A DNA stretch of 64,000 nt from Paraburkholderia sp. BL25I1N1 (GCF_003002025.1 NZ_PVZB01000004.1:310001-374000); one strand, 5' to 3'; counted from the stretch's first letter, positions 8,530 to 19,503 are shown. The notes: generated by a model not told the origin, from the letters alone. Program-made: numbers and translations.

Positions 8530-9852
8530 CTACCTGATCAGCCTGTCTTCCTCGTCTGCACCGTCTGCACCGTCTGCGCTCGCCGCCTCGTAAGTCTGCG
8601 GATTGAACAGCGGATGGCGCGCGGCTTCCGCCGCCGTCAGCACCGGCGAGACGCAGCAGTCGAGCGACTCCAGTAGCAAAACCCATTCTTCCAGCGAACG
8701 CTTGCCGATCACCTCGGCGAGTTCTTGCGTGAGCGCGGCGGCGTCCGGGCCGCCGATCGCCTGGCCGAGGCTCCAATGGCGCGTGGCCCATTCAGGCCGG
8801 TCGAGCGCCATGCAGAGCGTTTCCCAGAACTTCAGTTCGAGCGCGCCGACCGCGAGCCAGCGGTTATCGAGCGTGCGGTACAGGTTGTAGCACGGCACGC
8901 CGCCATTCAGCAGGCCGGCGCCGGCGGCAGGTGCCGCACCGTCGTTGGCGAGCGCGACCTGCGCCACCACGTTGTGCGCGTAGGTGACGTGCGTCATGGA
9001 GACATCGACGAAGCGGCCTTCGCCGCCGCGCGACACATGCCATAGCGCCGCGAGAATCTGCGTGACCGCGCTGAGGGCGCCGCCGAGCAGGTCGGCAATC
9101 TGGAAATTCGGCAGGATCGGCGCGCCGTCACGGCCCGCCAGTTGATCGAGCACGCCCGCGTAGCCGATGTAGTTCAGATCGTGGCCGGCATGGTCGACGA
9201 ACGGACCGCTCGCGCCGTATCCGCTGATTGCGCAGTAAACCAGCCGGGGATTGAGCGCGTGCAGTGTTTCGTAGCCGAGGCCCAGCCGCTCCATCACACC
9301 CGGCCGGAAACTCTCGATCAGGACGTCCGCTTCCGCGGCGAGAGCGCACAGCACGTTGCGTCCCGCCTCGGACTTGAGGTCAAGGCGCGTTTCGCGCTTG
9401 CCGCGATTCACGAGCCGGTAAAACGCGCCGGGCCGCCCCGCCACGCGATCGCTCGACGACTGCATCATCGTGCGAGTGGGGTCGCCGGCGCCGGGCGCTT
9501 CGATCTTCAGCACGTCGGCGCCCAGTTCGGCGAGCCGCAGGGCGGCAACCGGGCCCGGCAGCAGGCGCGTGAGGTCGAGCACGCGCAAACCCTGTAACGC
9601 GGGCGGCGCGGAGGCGGCCGGCGACGTGGCCGAACCCGCTGCCCGTGGAGTGGCCGAAGACTTGGCCGAAGCGGCAGCCGAAGATGCGGCCGGACTCGCC
9701 GCCGATGAAGCAGCCGCCGCCGCCGCCGACGCCCCACCCGAAGCCCCAGGCGTTGAGACGGATGAATTCCCGGATGACAAAGCCAAGCTCCCGTCGATGC
9801 CGGCGCGGACCTGAAACAGCGTGCCGTCAGCCGATTTGTTCGAGTTCCTCAT
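8530..9852 (-). CDS. Class III (CaiB/BaiF) CoA-transferase / acyl-CoA racemase-like
   Basis: A 440-residue product, ATG 9852. The CoA-transferase family III domain begins near residue 86 (LQGLRVLDLTRLLPGP), with AELGADVLKIE for CoA binding and Asp225 in GHDLNYIGYAG as the likely catalytic aspartate. The sequence is closest in pattern to alpha-methylacyl-CoA racemases, but the substrate cannot be read from sequence. Residues about 38-83 are a low-complexity Ala/Ser/Pro tract unusual for this family. The first 26 bp overlap the end of the ABC-F gene, consistent with co-transcription. A GTG at codon 15 would be an alternative start but still includes the Ala tract. Confidence 0.88.
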   Translation of the reverse strand: MRNSNKSADGTLFQVRAGIDGSLALSSGNSSVSTPGASGGASAAAAAASSAASPAASSAAASAKSSATPRAAGSATSPAASAPPALQGLRVLDLTRLLPGPVAALRLAELGADVLKIEAPGAGDPTRTMMQSSSDRVAGRPGAFYRLVNRGKRETRLDLKSEAGRNVLCALAAEADVLIESFRPGVMERLGLGYETLHALNPRLVYCAISGYGASGPFVDHAGHDLNYIGYAGVLDQLAGRDGAPILPNFQIADLLGGALSAVTQILAALWHVSRGGEGRFVDVSMTHVTYAHNVVAQVALANDGAAPAAGAGLLNGGVPCYNLYRTLDNRWLAVGALELKFWETLCMALDRPEWATRHWSLGQAIGGPDAAALTQELAEVIGKRSLEEWVLLLESLDCCVSPVLTAAEAARHPLFNPQTYEAASADGADGADEEDRLIR

Positions 9853-11779
9853 GAGTCTCGAGCCATTCGGCTTCGAGCGCTTCGAGGCGCGCGTTCACAT
9901 CTGCCTGACGGCGGATCGCCTCCGTCAGTCTGCTTTTCTGCTCGGGCTCGTAACTTGCCGGGTCGACGACGAACGCATCGAGCGTCGCCTTCTCCGCGTT
10001 GAGCGCGTCCATTTCCTTTTCGATCTTCGTGATCCGGCTTTGCAGCGGCTTTTTCAGATGCGCAAGCTTCTGACGCGTTTCCGCCTCGAGGCGTCGCTGT
10101 TCCTTGCGGTTCACGCCGTCCGGGCCACTGTCGCCGCCATTGCCGCCGCTCGCCGCTGCATTCGCCTTGAGCGCCGCGCGCTGTTCGGCCGCGTGTTGCA
10201 GCAGCCAGTCGCGGTAGTCGTCGAGATCGCCGTCGAATTCCTGCAGGCGATGTTTCGCGACCAGCATGAACTGATCCGTCGTGGCGCGCAGCAGATGCCG
10301 GTCGTGCGACACCAGAATCAGCGTGCCTTCGAACTGCGCGAGCGCCATGGTCAGCGCGTGACGTGTTTCGAGATCCAGGTGGTTGGTCGGTTCGTCGAGC
10401 AGCAGCAGGTTCGGCTTTTGCCAGATGATCAGCGCGAGCGCGAGGCGGGCTTTTTCGCCGCCGGAGAAGGGCGCGATCTTCGAGGTCGCCATCTCGCCGG
10501 AAAAATTGAAGCTGCCGAGGAAGTCGCGCAATTCCTGTTCGCGCGTGTCCGGTGCGAGACGTGCGAGGTGCTGCAACGGCGTGTCGTCCGGACGCAGCGT
10601 TTCGAGCTGATGCTGCGCGAAGTAGCCGATGCGCAGCCCCTTGCCTTCGCGCACGTGGCCGCCGAGCGCCTCGAGCGTGCCCGCCAGCGTCTTGATCAGC
10701 GTGGACTTGCCCTGGCCGTTCGCGCCGAGCAACCCGATGCGCTGACCATTCTGGATCGACAGCATGACGTGATCGACAATTGGAATCTCGACCGCGGGTT
10801 CGCCTTCGCTGCGGTAGCCGCAGCGCACGTCTTCCATCACCATCATCGGGTTCGGCGCGGAATCGGGCGTGCGGAATTCGAACGTGAATGGCGAGGACGC
10901 ATGCGCCGGCGCGATCAGCTCCATCTTTTCCAGCGCCTTGACACGGCTCTGCGCCTGGCGCGCCTTGGTGGCCTGCGCCTTGAAGCGATTGATGTAGCTC
11001 TGCAAATGCTCGACCGTGCGCTGCTGCTTTTCGTACGCACTCTGCTGCAACGCGATCTGCTGCGCGCGCAGCACTTCGAATTGCGAGTAGTTGCCGCCGT
11101 AGCGCTTGATCTGCTGCTGTTCCAGATGCAGCGTCACATTGCAGACCGAATCGAGGAATTCGCGGTCGTGCGAGATCACGATCAGCGTGCCCGGATAACG
11201 GGCCAGCCAGTCTTCCAGCCAGACGATCGCGTCGAGATCCAGATGGTTGGTCGGTTCGTCGAGCAGCAGCAGATCGGAGCGGCACATCAGCGCCTGAGCC
11301 AGATTCAGGCGCATGCGCCAGCCGCCCGAGAAACTGCTGACGGGCTCGCGAGTCTGGTCGAGCGTGAAGCCGAGGCCGAGCAGCAGGGCTTCGGCGCGCG
11401 CCGGCGCGGTGTAGCCGTCGGCGTCGGCGAACGCGGCGTGCGCTTCGCCTTCGGCCGCGCCGTCATGCGCCGCGGAGGCGGCGGCAATCGCCGCTTCGAT
11501 CGCGCGCAAGGCGGCGTCGCCGTCCAGCGTGTAGGCGAGGGCGGTCTTGTCCGCGGCGGGCGTTTCCTGCGCGACGTGGGCGATCTGCCAGTTCGGCGGG
11601 ATCGAAAAATCGCCGCCGTCAGCGTGCAGTTCGCCGAGCAGCACGGCGAACAGCGTCGACTTGCCCGCGCCGTTCGCCCCCACCAGGCCGGCCTTCTCGC
11701 CAGGGTTGAGGGTGAACGTGGTGTTGTCGAAAAGCGGCTTGGTGCCGCGCGCGAGGCTGAACTGGTTAAAGCGGATCAC
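9827..11779 (-). CDS. ABC-F ATPase, YheS/Uup type
   Basis: A 650-residue soluble protein with two ABC domains and no membrane helices; GTG start at 11779. Walker A sequences are GANGAGKST (34-42) and a second GANGQGKST. Signatures are SGGWRMRLNLAQAL and SGGEKARLALALI, and both Walker B motifs read LLLDEPTNHLDL. The inter-domain linker (about 240-310) is charged and helical. A C-terminal Glu/Lys-rich coiled coil (about 545-648) is typical of this class. ABC-F proteins act on the ribosome, often at the E-site, to relieve stalling or confer drug protection. The pattern fits YheS best; Uup is the alternative. It is divergent from the gpx gene. Confidence 0.92.
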   Translation of the reverse strand: MIRFNQFSLARGTKPLFDNTTFTLNPGEKAGLVGANGAGKSTLFAVLLGELHADGGDFSIPPNWQIAHVAQETPAADKTALAYTLDGDAALRAIEAAIAAASAAHDGAAEGEAHAAFADADGYTAPARAEALLLGLGFTLDQTREPVSSFSGGWRMRLNLAQALMCRSDLLLLDEPTNHLDLDAIVWLEDWLARYPGTLIVISHDREFLDSVCNVTLHLEQQQIKRYGGNYSQFEVLRAQQIALQQSAYEKQQRTVEHLQSYINRFKAQATKARQAQSRVKALEKMELIAPAHASSPFTFEFRTPDSAPNPMMVMEDVRCGYRSEGEPAVEIPIVDHVMLSIQNGQRIGLLGANGQGKSTLIKTLAGTLEALGGHVREGKGLRIGYFAQHQLETLRPDDTPLQHLARLAPDTREQELRDFLGSFNFSGEMATSKIAPFSGGEKARLALALIIWQKPNLLLLDEPTNHLDLETRHALTMALAQFEGTLILVSHDRHLLRATTDQFMLVAKHRLQEFDGDLDDYRDWLLQHAAEQRAALKANAAASGGNGGDSGPDGVNRKEQRRLEAETRQKLAHLKKPLQSRITKIEKEMDALNAEKATLDAFVVDPASYEPEQKSRLTEAIRRQADVNARLEALEAEWLETHEELEQIG

Positions 11780-11913
11780 GAAGAGGCCGGCTGAAGAAAA
11801 CCGCTATTTTAGACTGCCGGGCCCAACACCGGGCGCTCGACCGGGATCGGCCATTCGGCCGACTGTATCGGCGAGACTTTTGGCATAGACTGACGGCTTT
11901 CACGGGGGAGCAT

Positions 11914-12393
11914 ATGACATCGATTTATTCGTTTTCGGCACGCACATTGGGCGGCGAGGAAGTCAGCCTTGGGCAGTATGAAGGCAAGGTTTTGCTGATC
12001 GTCAACACGGCGAGCGAATGCGGGTTCACGCCGCAGTACGCGGGCTTGCAGAACCTGTACGACACCTACGCCGCACGCGGACTCACGGTGCTCGGGTTTC
12101 CCTGCAACCAGTTCGGCAAGCAGGAGCCGGGCGACGCCGCGCAGATCGGCAGCTTCTGCGAAAAGAATTACGGCGTCACATTCCCGATGTTCGACAAGGT
12201 CGACGTGAACGGTGCGAACGCACATCCGCTGTTCAGTTATCTGACGGGCGAGGCGCCGGGACTGCTCGGCCTGGAAGCGATCAAGTGGAATTTCACCAAG
12301 TTCCTGATCGGCCGCGACGGCAACGTGGTGAAGCGCTATGCGCCGCTGACGAAGCCCGAGGCGATCACCGAAGACATCGAAAAGCTGCTGTGA
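11914..12393 (+). CDS. Glutathione peroxidase-family thiol peroxidase (BtuE-like)
   Basis: A 159-residue thioredoxin-fold peroxidase. Cys36 (NTASECGFTPQY) replaces selenocysteine, with Gln70 in FGKQEPG and Trp125 in WNFTKF completing the catalytic triad/tetrad. Cys82 (FCEKNYG) sits where the resolving cysteine of thioredoxin-dependent non-selenium GPx enzymes lies, so thioredoxin rather than glutathione may be the reductant (inference). The start ATG at 11914 has GGGGGAG just upstream. There is no signal peptide, so it acts in the cytoplasm. It is divergent from the ABC-F gene and convergent with cls, 11 bp apart. Confidence 0.92.
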   Translation: MTSIYSFSARTLGGEEVSLGQYEGKVLLIVNTASECGFTPQYAGLQNLYDTYAARGLTVLGFPCNQFGKQEPGDAAQIGSFCEKNYGVTFPMFDKVDVNGANAHPLFSYLTGEAPGLLGLEAIKWNFTKFLIGRDGNVVKRYAPLTKPEAITEDIEKLL

Positions 12394-12404
12394 AGGGGCG
12401 GCCG

Positions 12405-13856
12405 CTACAGGATCGGCGAAAAGAGACGCGCCACATGCATTAACACGCGTTTCAAAGCGGTTGCCTTGCGGTATTCGTTGCGGTCGATTTCGCGCGATTC
12501 GGCGAAGTCGGCCAGCAGCATCGTTTCGACCTCTTTGGCGAAGGCGCGGTCAACGGTCAGCACCATGATCTCGAAGTTCAGCCGGAATGAGCGGTTGTCG
12601 AGATTCGCGCTGCCGATTGCCGCGGCCACGCTGTCGATCAGCACGACCTTCTGGTGCAGGAAGCCCGGCTGGTAGCGGAAGATCCGGATCCCCGCACGCA
12701 ACGAGTCGTACGCATAGAGTTTCGAGGCGGCAAACACGACCAGGTGATCGCGCCGGCTCGGAATCAGAATGCGCACGTCCACACCGCGCAGCGCCGCGAG
12801 CCGCAACGCCGCGAACACGGACTCGTCGGGGATCAGGTAGGGCGAGGTGATCCAGACCCGCTCGCGCGCCGCGTTGATCGCTTCGACGAAAAACAGCGAG
12901 CAGGTCTCCTGCTTGTCCGCGGGACCGCTTGGCACGACGAGGCAGTGCATGCCTTGCCCCGCTGCGGGGTCGGCGACCGGAAAGGGCGGCAGGTCGAACT
13001 CGGGCAACTGCTGCGTGGCCCAATGCCAGTCTTCCGTGAACACGAACTGGATGCTGGCGACCGCCGGCCCGCGCACCTCGATATGGGTATCGCGCCACGG
13101 CGAGAGCGGCGGCTTGCCGCCGAGATATTCAACCCCCACGTTATGTCCGCCGACAAACGCGCGTTCGCCATCCACCGAAACGATCTTGCGGTGATTGCGG
13201 AAGTTCAGTTGCAGGCGGTTGACGAAGCGGCGATTGGTGGCGAACGGATGCGTTTCCACGCCGCCCGCGCGCAGCGCCGCCACGTAGCGGTGCGGCAGAT
13301 CGAAGCTGCCGATGCTGTCGTACAGGAAGTAGACGCGCACGCCTTGTTGCGCTTTCGCGATCAGCGCGTCTTTAAGCATCTCGCCGAGCGCGTCGTCGCG
13401 CACGATGAAGAACTGCACGATCACGTAGCGGCGCGCGTGCTCGATAGCGTCGAAGATCGCCTCGAAGGTGGCCGCGCCGTTCACCAGCGTGCGCACCGAG
13501 TTGCCAGGCAGAAACGGCATGCCGCCGAGGCGCGTGAGCGAATGCACGAGCCGGCCCCCGAGTTCCAGCGTCGGCAGTCCCGCTGACGAAGCACGCGTGT
13601 CCCATTCCGGCGGATGCGCGCGCGTGCGCAGCAGTTCGTTTTCGACGCGGCGCGCGTCCGCGTAGCCGGCGAACTTGCTGCGGCCGAGGAACAGGTATGG
13701 CACCAGCGTCAGATAAGGCATCGCGACCAGCGACACGGCCCACGCAATCGCGCCTTGCGAAGTGCGCGTGTTGAGAATCGCGTGACATGCCGCGGCCACG
13801 CCGAGAATGTGGCAGAGGGCGACCAGCGTGCCGATGTGAAGCAGGTCGAATTGCAT
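12405..13856 (-). CDS. cls: Cardiolipin synthase (ClsA type)
   Basis: A 483-residue inner-membrane phospholipase D-superfamily enzyme starting at ATG 13856 (MQFDLLHIGTLVALCHILG). Two N-terminal transmembrane helices (about 6-28 and 36-57) are followed by two PLD domains. The HKD motifs are HRKIVSVDGERAFVGGHN and HQKVVLIDSVAAAIGSAN. It joins two phosphatidylglycerol molecules to form cardiolipin. Length and the N-terminal membrane pair match ClsA rather than ClsB or ClsC. An upstream extension of the frame is not plausible protein. Confidence 0.93.
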   Translation of the reverse strand: MQFDLLHIGTLVALCHILGVAAACHAILNTRTSQGAIAWAVSLVAMPYLTLVPYLFLGRSKFAGYADARRVENELLRTRAHPPEWDTRASSAGLPTLELGGRLVHSLTRLGGMPFLPGNSVRTLVNGAATFEAIFDAIEHARRYVIVQFFIVRDDALGEMLKDALIAKAQQGVRVYFLYDSIGSFDLPHRYVAALRAGGVETHPFATNRRFVNRLQLNFRNHRKIVSVDGERAFVGGHNVGVEYLGGKPPLSPWRDTHIEVRGPAVASIQFVFTEDWHWATQQLPEFDLPPFPVADPAAGQGMHCLVVPSGPADKQETCSLFFVEAINAARERVWITSPYLIPDESVFAALRLAALRGVDVRILIPSRRDHLVVFAASKLYAYDSLRAGIRIFRYQPGFLHQKVVLIDSVAAAIGSANLDNRSFRLNFEIMVLTVDRAFAKEVETMLLADFAESREIDRNEYRKATALKRVLMHVARLFSPIL

Positions 13857-14243
13857 AGGCGGCGTTGGGTTGGCGAAGCGCTGCCTGGGCCGGCTCGATG
13901 AGCGCCGGGCAGCTGACCGCGCCCATCTTACCGAACGCGCGTGCGTTGGGGGGAATGGTCGAGCCACCGTCAGGCTTGGAGGGCGAGTGCCCGAATGCGA
14001 GGTGGTCGACGTGGCAAAACATCTTTTGCGTTTGCCTGGCCGGAGGCGCGCGAGTTGGGCCTTGGGGAACCTGGTCGAGTTTTTGGCTCAAAGGGAGCGC
14101 TCGTGAGGCCTGCCTCACTCGGAAGCGCGATATTCCGCGATTGGGCGCGATTGCGAACGCCCGGAAAAGCAGCTTCGCCCAGACGCGGTGCGCACGGCAC
14201 AACAACCCCGCTGCGCACCGCATCCCGAAGAAGCGATAAGACC
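13857..14243. other. Intergenic region between prmB and cls, no gene seen
   Basis: A 387-bp gap between two minus-strand genes. I see no credible coding frame (open frames here are high-GC shadows) and no RNA gene. A short perfect hairpin sits at 14103-14118 (7-bp arms, 2-base spacer) beside an AGCGCT palindrome; it lacks a T-run on either side, so I do not call it a terminator. The cls promoter should lie here, but I cannot pick one with confidence. Confidence 0.5.
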
Positions 14244-15128
14244 TCAAACCGGCAAATCAGCCGCCTGGATCAGAAATACGTTGTCGTCGCCGGCGCTGGT
14301 CGAGAGCCAGACGAGATCGAGCCCGCCGAACGCCGCTTCCACGTGCTGCCGCTCGTTGCCGATTTCGACGACCAGCACGCCTTCGTCGGTCAGCCAGTTG
14401 CGCGCCTCGGCAATGATCCGCCGCACGATGTCCATGCCGTCGACGCCGCCCGCCAGCGCCATGTCCGGCTCGTGCTTGTATTCAGCCGGCAGATCCTGCA
14501 TCGACGCCGCGTTCACGTACGGCGGGTTGCTGATGATCACGTCGTAGCGGCGCTCCGCGAGCGGCGCGTACAGATCGCCTTCGAACAGGGCGACGCGGTC
14601 GTCGAGCTTGTAGTCCGTGACGTTGCGCGCGGCGACTTCCAGCGCGGGCGCCGACAGATCCACGGCGTCGATATCCGCATTTGGGAACGCGTGGGCGGCG
14701 AGAATCGCGAGGCAGCCGGAACCCGTGCACAACTCCAGCACGGCGCTCACCTGCTCGGGGTCTTCCACGTAGGGCTGCAAACCATCCTGCAGCAGTTCGC
14801 CGATAAACGAACGCGGCACGATCACGCGCTCATCCACGTGGAAGCGAAAGCCGTGCATCCAGGCTTCCTGCGTGATGTAGGCGGCCGGCACGCGTTCGGT
14901 GGCGCGGCGTTCGATCACGTTCAGCACGGCGTCGATTTCAGCCGCGGTCAAGCGCGCGTCGAGGAACGGGTCCAGCAGATCGAGCGGCAGATGCAGCGTG
15001 TGCAGGACCAGATAAACGGCTTCGTCGTAGGCATTGGCCGAGCCATGGCCGAACGAAAGTTCGGCCTGGTTGAAGCGCGAGACCGCGAAACGCAGCAGGT
15101 CGCGAACGGTGGAAAACGGGAGCGTCAT
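14244..15128 (-). CDS. prmB: Ribosomal protein uL3 N5-glutamine methyltransferase PrmB
   Basis: A 294-residue class I SAM methyltransferase. The SAM loop is ELCTGSGCLA (132-141) and the glutamine-binding NPPY is at 201-204. The long helical N-terminus and the VIVPRSFIGELL segment distinguish PrmB (protein L3 Gln methylation) from PrmC (release factors). It is the last gene of the minus-strand dap block and starts 16 bp after the dapE stop, so it is probably co-transcribed with dapE. Confidence 0.94.
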   Translation of the reverse strand: MTLPFSTVRDLLRFAVSRFNQAELSFGHGSANAYDEAVYLVLHTLHLPLDLLDPFLDARLTAAEIDAVLNVIERRATERVPAAYITQEAWMHGFRFHVDERVIVPRSFIGELLQDGLQPYVEDPEQVSAVLELCTGSGCLAILAAHAFPNADIDAVDLSAPALEVAARNVTDYKLDDRVALFEGDLYAPLAERRYDVIISNPPYVNAASMQDLPAEYKHEPDMALAGGVDGMDIVRRIIAEARNWLTDEGVLVVEIGNERQHVEAAFGGLDLVWLSTSAGDDNVFLIQAADLPV

Positions 15129-15144
15129 CGCAATAGTCCTTGGT

Positions 15145-16485
<1,341 letters not shown>

Positions 16486-16497
16486 TCACGCGAACAC

Positions 16498-16863
16498 TCA
16501 CGCGAACAGCGCCGTGTACTCGTCCGCGGAAAAACCGAGCGACTTGACGCGCCCGTTGACCACCAGCACCGGCCGCTTGATCACCGACGGCTTGTGGATC
16601 ATCAACGCGATCGCACCCGACTGCGTGTCCGCGGCCGCTTTCATGTCGTCGGACAGCGCGCGCCACGTGGTGCCGCGCCGGTTCAGCAAGGCGTCGAGCT
16701 TCACGTCTTTCAGCCAGTCCTGCACGAGCGGTTCGGTCACGCCGTGTTTCTTGAAGTCGTGGAACTCGAACTCGACGCCGTGCTCTTCCAGCCACACGCG
16801 GGCCTTCTTCACGGTGTCGCAGTTCGGGATGCCGTAGACGACGGTTTTCGTGCCGCGCGCCAT
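16498..16863 (-). CDS. ArsC/Spx-family thioredoxin-like protein (YffB type)
   Basis: A 121-residue protein of the arsenate reductase-like family. Cys15 in GIPNCDTVKKAR is at the ArsC catalytic position. The C-terminal KRPVLVVNGRVKSLGF supplies the RP motif of the family. A second catalytic arginine set as in true ArsC is not clear, so arsenate reduction should not be assumed; YffB-type proteins are of uncertain function. The start codon overlaps the dapD stop by one base (TGATG), so translation is probably coupled. The position between dapD and dapE is a recurring arrangement in proteobacteria, which suggests a link to DAP metabolism or simply operon conservation. Confidence 0.88.
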   Translation of the reverse strand: MARGTKTVVYGIPNCDTVKKARVWLEEHGVEFEFHDFKKHGVTEPLVQDWLKDVKLDALLNRRGTTWRALSDDMKAAADTQSGAIALMIHKPSVIKRPVLVVNGRVKSLGFSADEYTALFA

Positions 16864-17690
16864 CAGTCGCCTCGCAGCAGCTCGTTCAGGCCGACCTTCG
16901 CGCGCGTCTTGGCGTCGACCTTCTTGACGATCACGGCGCAGTACAGGCTGTGCGTGCCGTCTTTCGACGGCAGATTGCCCGCCACCACCACCGAGCCCGC
17001 CGGAATGCGGCCGTACGTGACTTCACCGGTTTCGCGGTCGTAAATCTTGGTGCTCTGGCCGAGGTACACGCCCATCGAGATCACCGAGTTTTCTTCGACG
17101 ATCACGCCTTCCACCACTTCCGAACGCGCGCCGATAAAGCAGTTGTCTTCGATGATGACCGGGTTGGCCTGCAGCGGCTCCAGCACGCCGCCGATGCCCA
17201 CGCCACCCGAGAGGTGCACGTTCTTGCCGATCTGCGCGCACGAACCGACGGTGGCCCACGTGTCGACCATCGAGCCTTCGTCCACGTACGCGCCGATGTT
17301 GGTGTACGACGGCATCAGCACGACGTTCTTCGCGATGAACGAGCCGCGGCGCGCGATAGCGGGCGGCACCACGCGGAAGCCGCCGGCGGCGAAGTCTTCA
17401 GCGGTGTAGTTGGCGAACTTCGAGGGCACCTTGTCGTAGAACTGGCTGTAGCCGCCAGCCGGCATCGGCGCGTTGTCTTCCAGGCGGAACGACAGCAGCA
17501 CGGCTTTCTTCAGCCACTGATTGACGACCCAGTCGCCGTCCTTCTTTTCCGCGACGCGGAGCAGGCCCTTGTCCAGTTGCTCGATGGCGTGGGCGACGGC
17601 TTCGCGCACGTCGGCGGGAGCGGCCTTCGGCGACAGTTCGGCGCGGTTTTCCCAGGCGGTGTCAATGATCTGCTGAAGTTGTTGCGACAT
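16863..17690 (-). CDS. dapD: Tetrahydrodipicolinate N-succinyltransferase DapD
   Basis: A 275-residue trimeric left-handed beta-helix acyltransferase. The N-terminal helical domain (1-100) is followed by hexapeptide repeats (about 105-235) including [23 protein letters not shown] and the [16 protein letters not shown] turn. It transfers succinyl from succinyl-CoA to tetrahydrodipicolinate, the first committed step of the succinylase branch of DAP synthesis. Length is standard. It lies 70 bp downstream of dapC and overlaps the ArsC-like gene by one base. Confidence 0.97.
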   Translation of the reverse strand: MSQQLQQIIDTAWENRAELSPKAAPADVREAVAHAIEQLDKGLLRVAEKKDGDWVVNQWLKKAVLLSFRLEDNAPMPAGGYSQFYDKVPSKFANYTAEDFAAGGFRVVPPAIARRGSFIAKNVVLMPSYTNIGAYVDEGSMVDTWATVGSCAQIGKNVHLSGGVGIGGVLEPLQANPVIIEDNCFIGARSEVVEGVIVEENSVISMGVYLGQSTKIYDRETGEVTYGRIPAGSVVVAGNLPSKDGTHSLYCAVIVKKVDAKTRAKVGLNELLRGD

Positions 17691-17760
17691 ATGCGTGCTT
17701 TATCGAAGAGTTGAAGTCTGAAGAAGGGATGCGGTGCGCGGGGTGGCGATCGACGAAAAC

Positions 17761-18978
17761 TCAACCCGCCAGCGCACGGCAAAAGTCGACGATTCGCTGC
17801 GCGCCCTGGGTGCATTCGTCGACGCCGGCGACAAGCGCCATACGCACGAAATTGCGGCCGGGGTTCACGCCGTGCGCGGTGCGCGCGAGGAACGAGCCCG
17901 GCAGAACCGTCACATTATAGTCGGCGTAGAGGCGCTGGGCGAACTCCGTGTCCGTGAGGCCCGTGCGCGAGACGTCCGCCCACAGGTAGAACGCGGCGTC
18001 CGGCAGGCGCACGTCGAGCACCTCGGCGAGCATCGGCGTAACGGTGGAAAACTTTTGCACGTACTTCGCGCGGTTCTCGCGCACGTGCGCCTCGTCGTTC
18101 CAGGCCACGATGCTGGCACTCTGGAACACCGTCGACAAGGCCGCGCCGTGGTATGTCCGGTATAGCAGGAAATCCTTGAGAATCGCCGCGTCTCCCGCGA
18201 CGAAGCCCGAGCGCATGCCCGGCACGTTGGAGCGCTTGGACAGGCTCGACAGCATGACGAGACGCTCGAAACCGCGGCCGAGCTTGTGCGCCGCTTCAAG
18301 GCCGCCGAGCGGCGGGTTGGCTTCGTCGAAATAGATTTCGGAGTAGCACTCGTCCGAGGCGATCACGAAGCCGTAGCGGTCCGACAGCGCGAACAGCTCG
18401 CGCCAGTCGTCGAGCGTGAGCACCGCGCCGGTCGGATTGCCGGGCGAACAGACGTAGAGCAGTTGCGTGCGTGCCCAGATGTCGGCCGGCACCGCCGAAT
18501 AGTCGCAGGCGAAGTTGCGCGCCGGGTCGCTATTCACGAAGTACGGCTGCGCGCCGGCCAGGATCGCGGCGCCTTCGTAGATTTGGTAGAACGGGTTCGG
18601 ACAGAGTACGATCGCAGGCTCGCCGTCAGCATTCTTTTTCGGGTCGAGCACGGTCTGGGCGAGCGCGAACAACGCCTCGCGCGAACCCGACACCGGCAGC
18701 ACCTGGGTGGCCGCATCGACTGGCGGCAGGTTGTAGCGGCGCGTGGCCCACTTCGCGATCGATTCGCGCAGCGCCGGCGATCCGATCGTGGCCGGATACG
18801 ACGACAACCCGCCGAGCGAGGCCACCACGGCGTCGCGAATCAGCGCGGGTGTGGGATGTTTCGGCTCGCCGATGCCGAAGCTGATATGCGCGAGACCGGC
18901 GCTCGGCGTGACGTCCGCGAAAAGCGCGCGCAGCTTTTCGAACGGGTAGGGCTGAAGAGAGTCGAGTAGCGGATTCAC
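17761..18978 (-). CDS. dapC: Succinyldiaminopimelate transaminase DapC
   Basis: A 405-residue fold-I aminotransferase; GTG start at 18978 giving MNPLLDSLQPYPFEKLRAL. Upstream of this the frame stays open to 19929 but has no protein-like character. PLP residues: CSPGNPTG (178-184), Asp209 (ASDECYSEIYF), and Lys248 in SSLSKRSN. The SKRSNVPGMRSGF segment is typical of DapC rather than generic AspC. It makes N-succinyl-LL-2,6-diaminopimelate. It is the first gene of the leftward dap block (dapC-dapD-ArsC-like-dapE-prmB). Confidence 0.94.
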   Translation of the reverse strand: MNPLLDSLQPYPFEKLRALFADVTPSAGLAHISFGIGEPKHPTPALIRDAVVASLGGLSSYPATIGSPALRESIAKWATRRYNLPPVDAATQVLPVSGSREALFALAQTVLDPKKNADGEPAIVLCPNPFYQIYEGAAILAGAQPYFVNSDPARNFACDYSAVPADIWARTQLLYVCSPGNPTGAVLTLDDWRELFALSDRYGFVIASDECYSEIYFDEANPPLGGLEAAHKLGRGFERLVMLSSLSKRSNVPGMRSGFVAGDAAILKDFLLYRTYHGAALSTVFQSASIVAWNDEAHVRENRAKYVQKFSTVTPMLAEVLDVRLPDAAFYLWADVSRTGLTDTEFAQRLYADYNVTVLPGSFLARTAHGVNPGRNFVRMALVAGVDECTQGAQRIVDFCRALAG

Positions 18979-19503
18979 TGGGCGGATCGAGCCTGATCGA
19001 AGATGAGCGAGAGACGGCTGCGGAAAAGCATGCAGCAAAAAGCGGGGCACGCGCCGGCGGCGGTAAAAACGTACAAAACACGCTGAACGGCCGGCAGCAG
19101 CGGCGGGCGAATGATTATAGCGTGGCAAGGCCGGCATGGCGGGCATACGGTGGCGTGGCGGTTTGCGGGTATGCATGACACGGCGGCGTCGCGCAGGCGA
19201 TCCACGGTAGCGCGATGAAGGCAAGTGAAACATTGAGCAGATGAAGGACATCGCGCCGTTGAGTAACGGCGCAACCCGCCAGGCGGCGCAGGCAATGCGC
19301 TGCAGCGGGAACGACGCGAGCCGCCGACGGTTCGCGCAAGAAGAAGCAGGAGCAGCAATGTACACAGCAGTCTTGGAGACATCCGGACACAACAGGCGCA
19401 GGAGCGCCGCGGTCCACGCAAGGAAAGCCCCCAGCCCCTCCGCAACGGGCATCGCGATCCGCGACAGACACACCCCGAGCACCTCCGCAAGGAGCACCGC
19501 ACC
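18979..19503. other. 525-bp divergent intergenic region between dapC and a DMT transporter gene
   Basis: No gene is supported here. A perfect minus-strand TATAAT (plus coordinates 19114-19119) lies 136 bp upstream of the dapC start, but no good -35 box is spaced correctly. The transporter start at 19504 has AAGGAG nine bases upstream. Short open frames (for example 19241-19507) are Arg/Ala-rich, lack ribosome sites and look like chance. Confidence 0.4.

Noticed and set aside
9821..11794. A 657-codon plus-strand open frame opposite the ABC-F gene
   Set aside because: It mirrors a gene with complete ABC-F motifs on the minus strand; the plus frame is Arg/His/Val-rich with no domain. High GC makes long antisense shadows.
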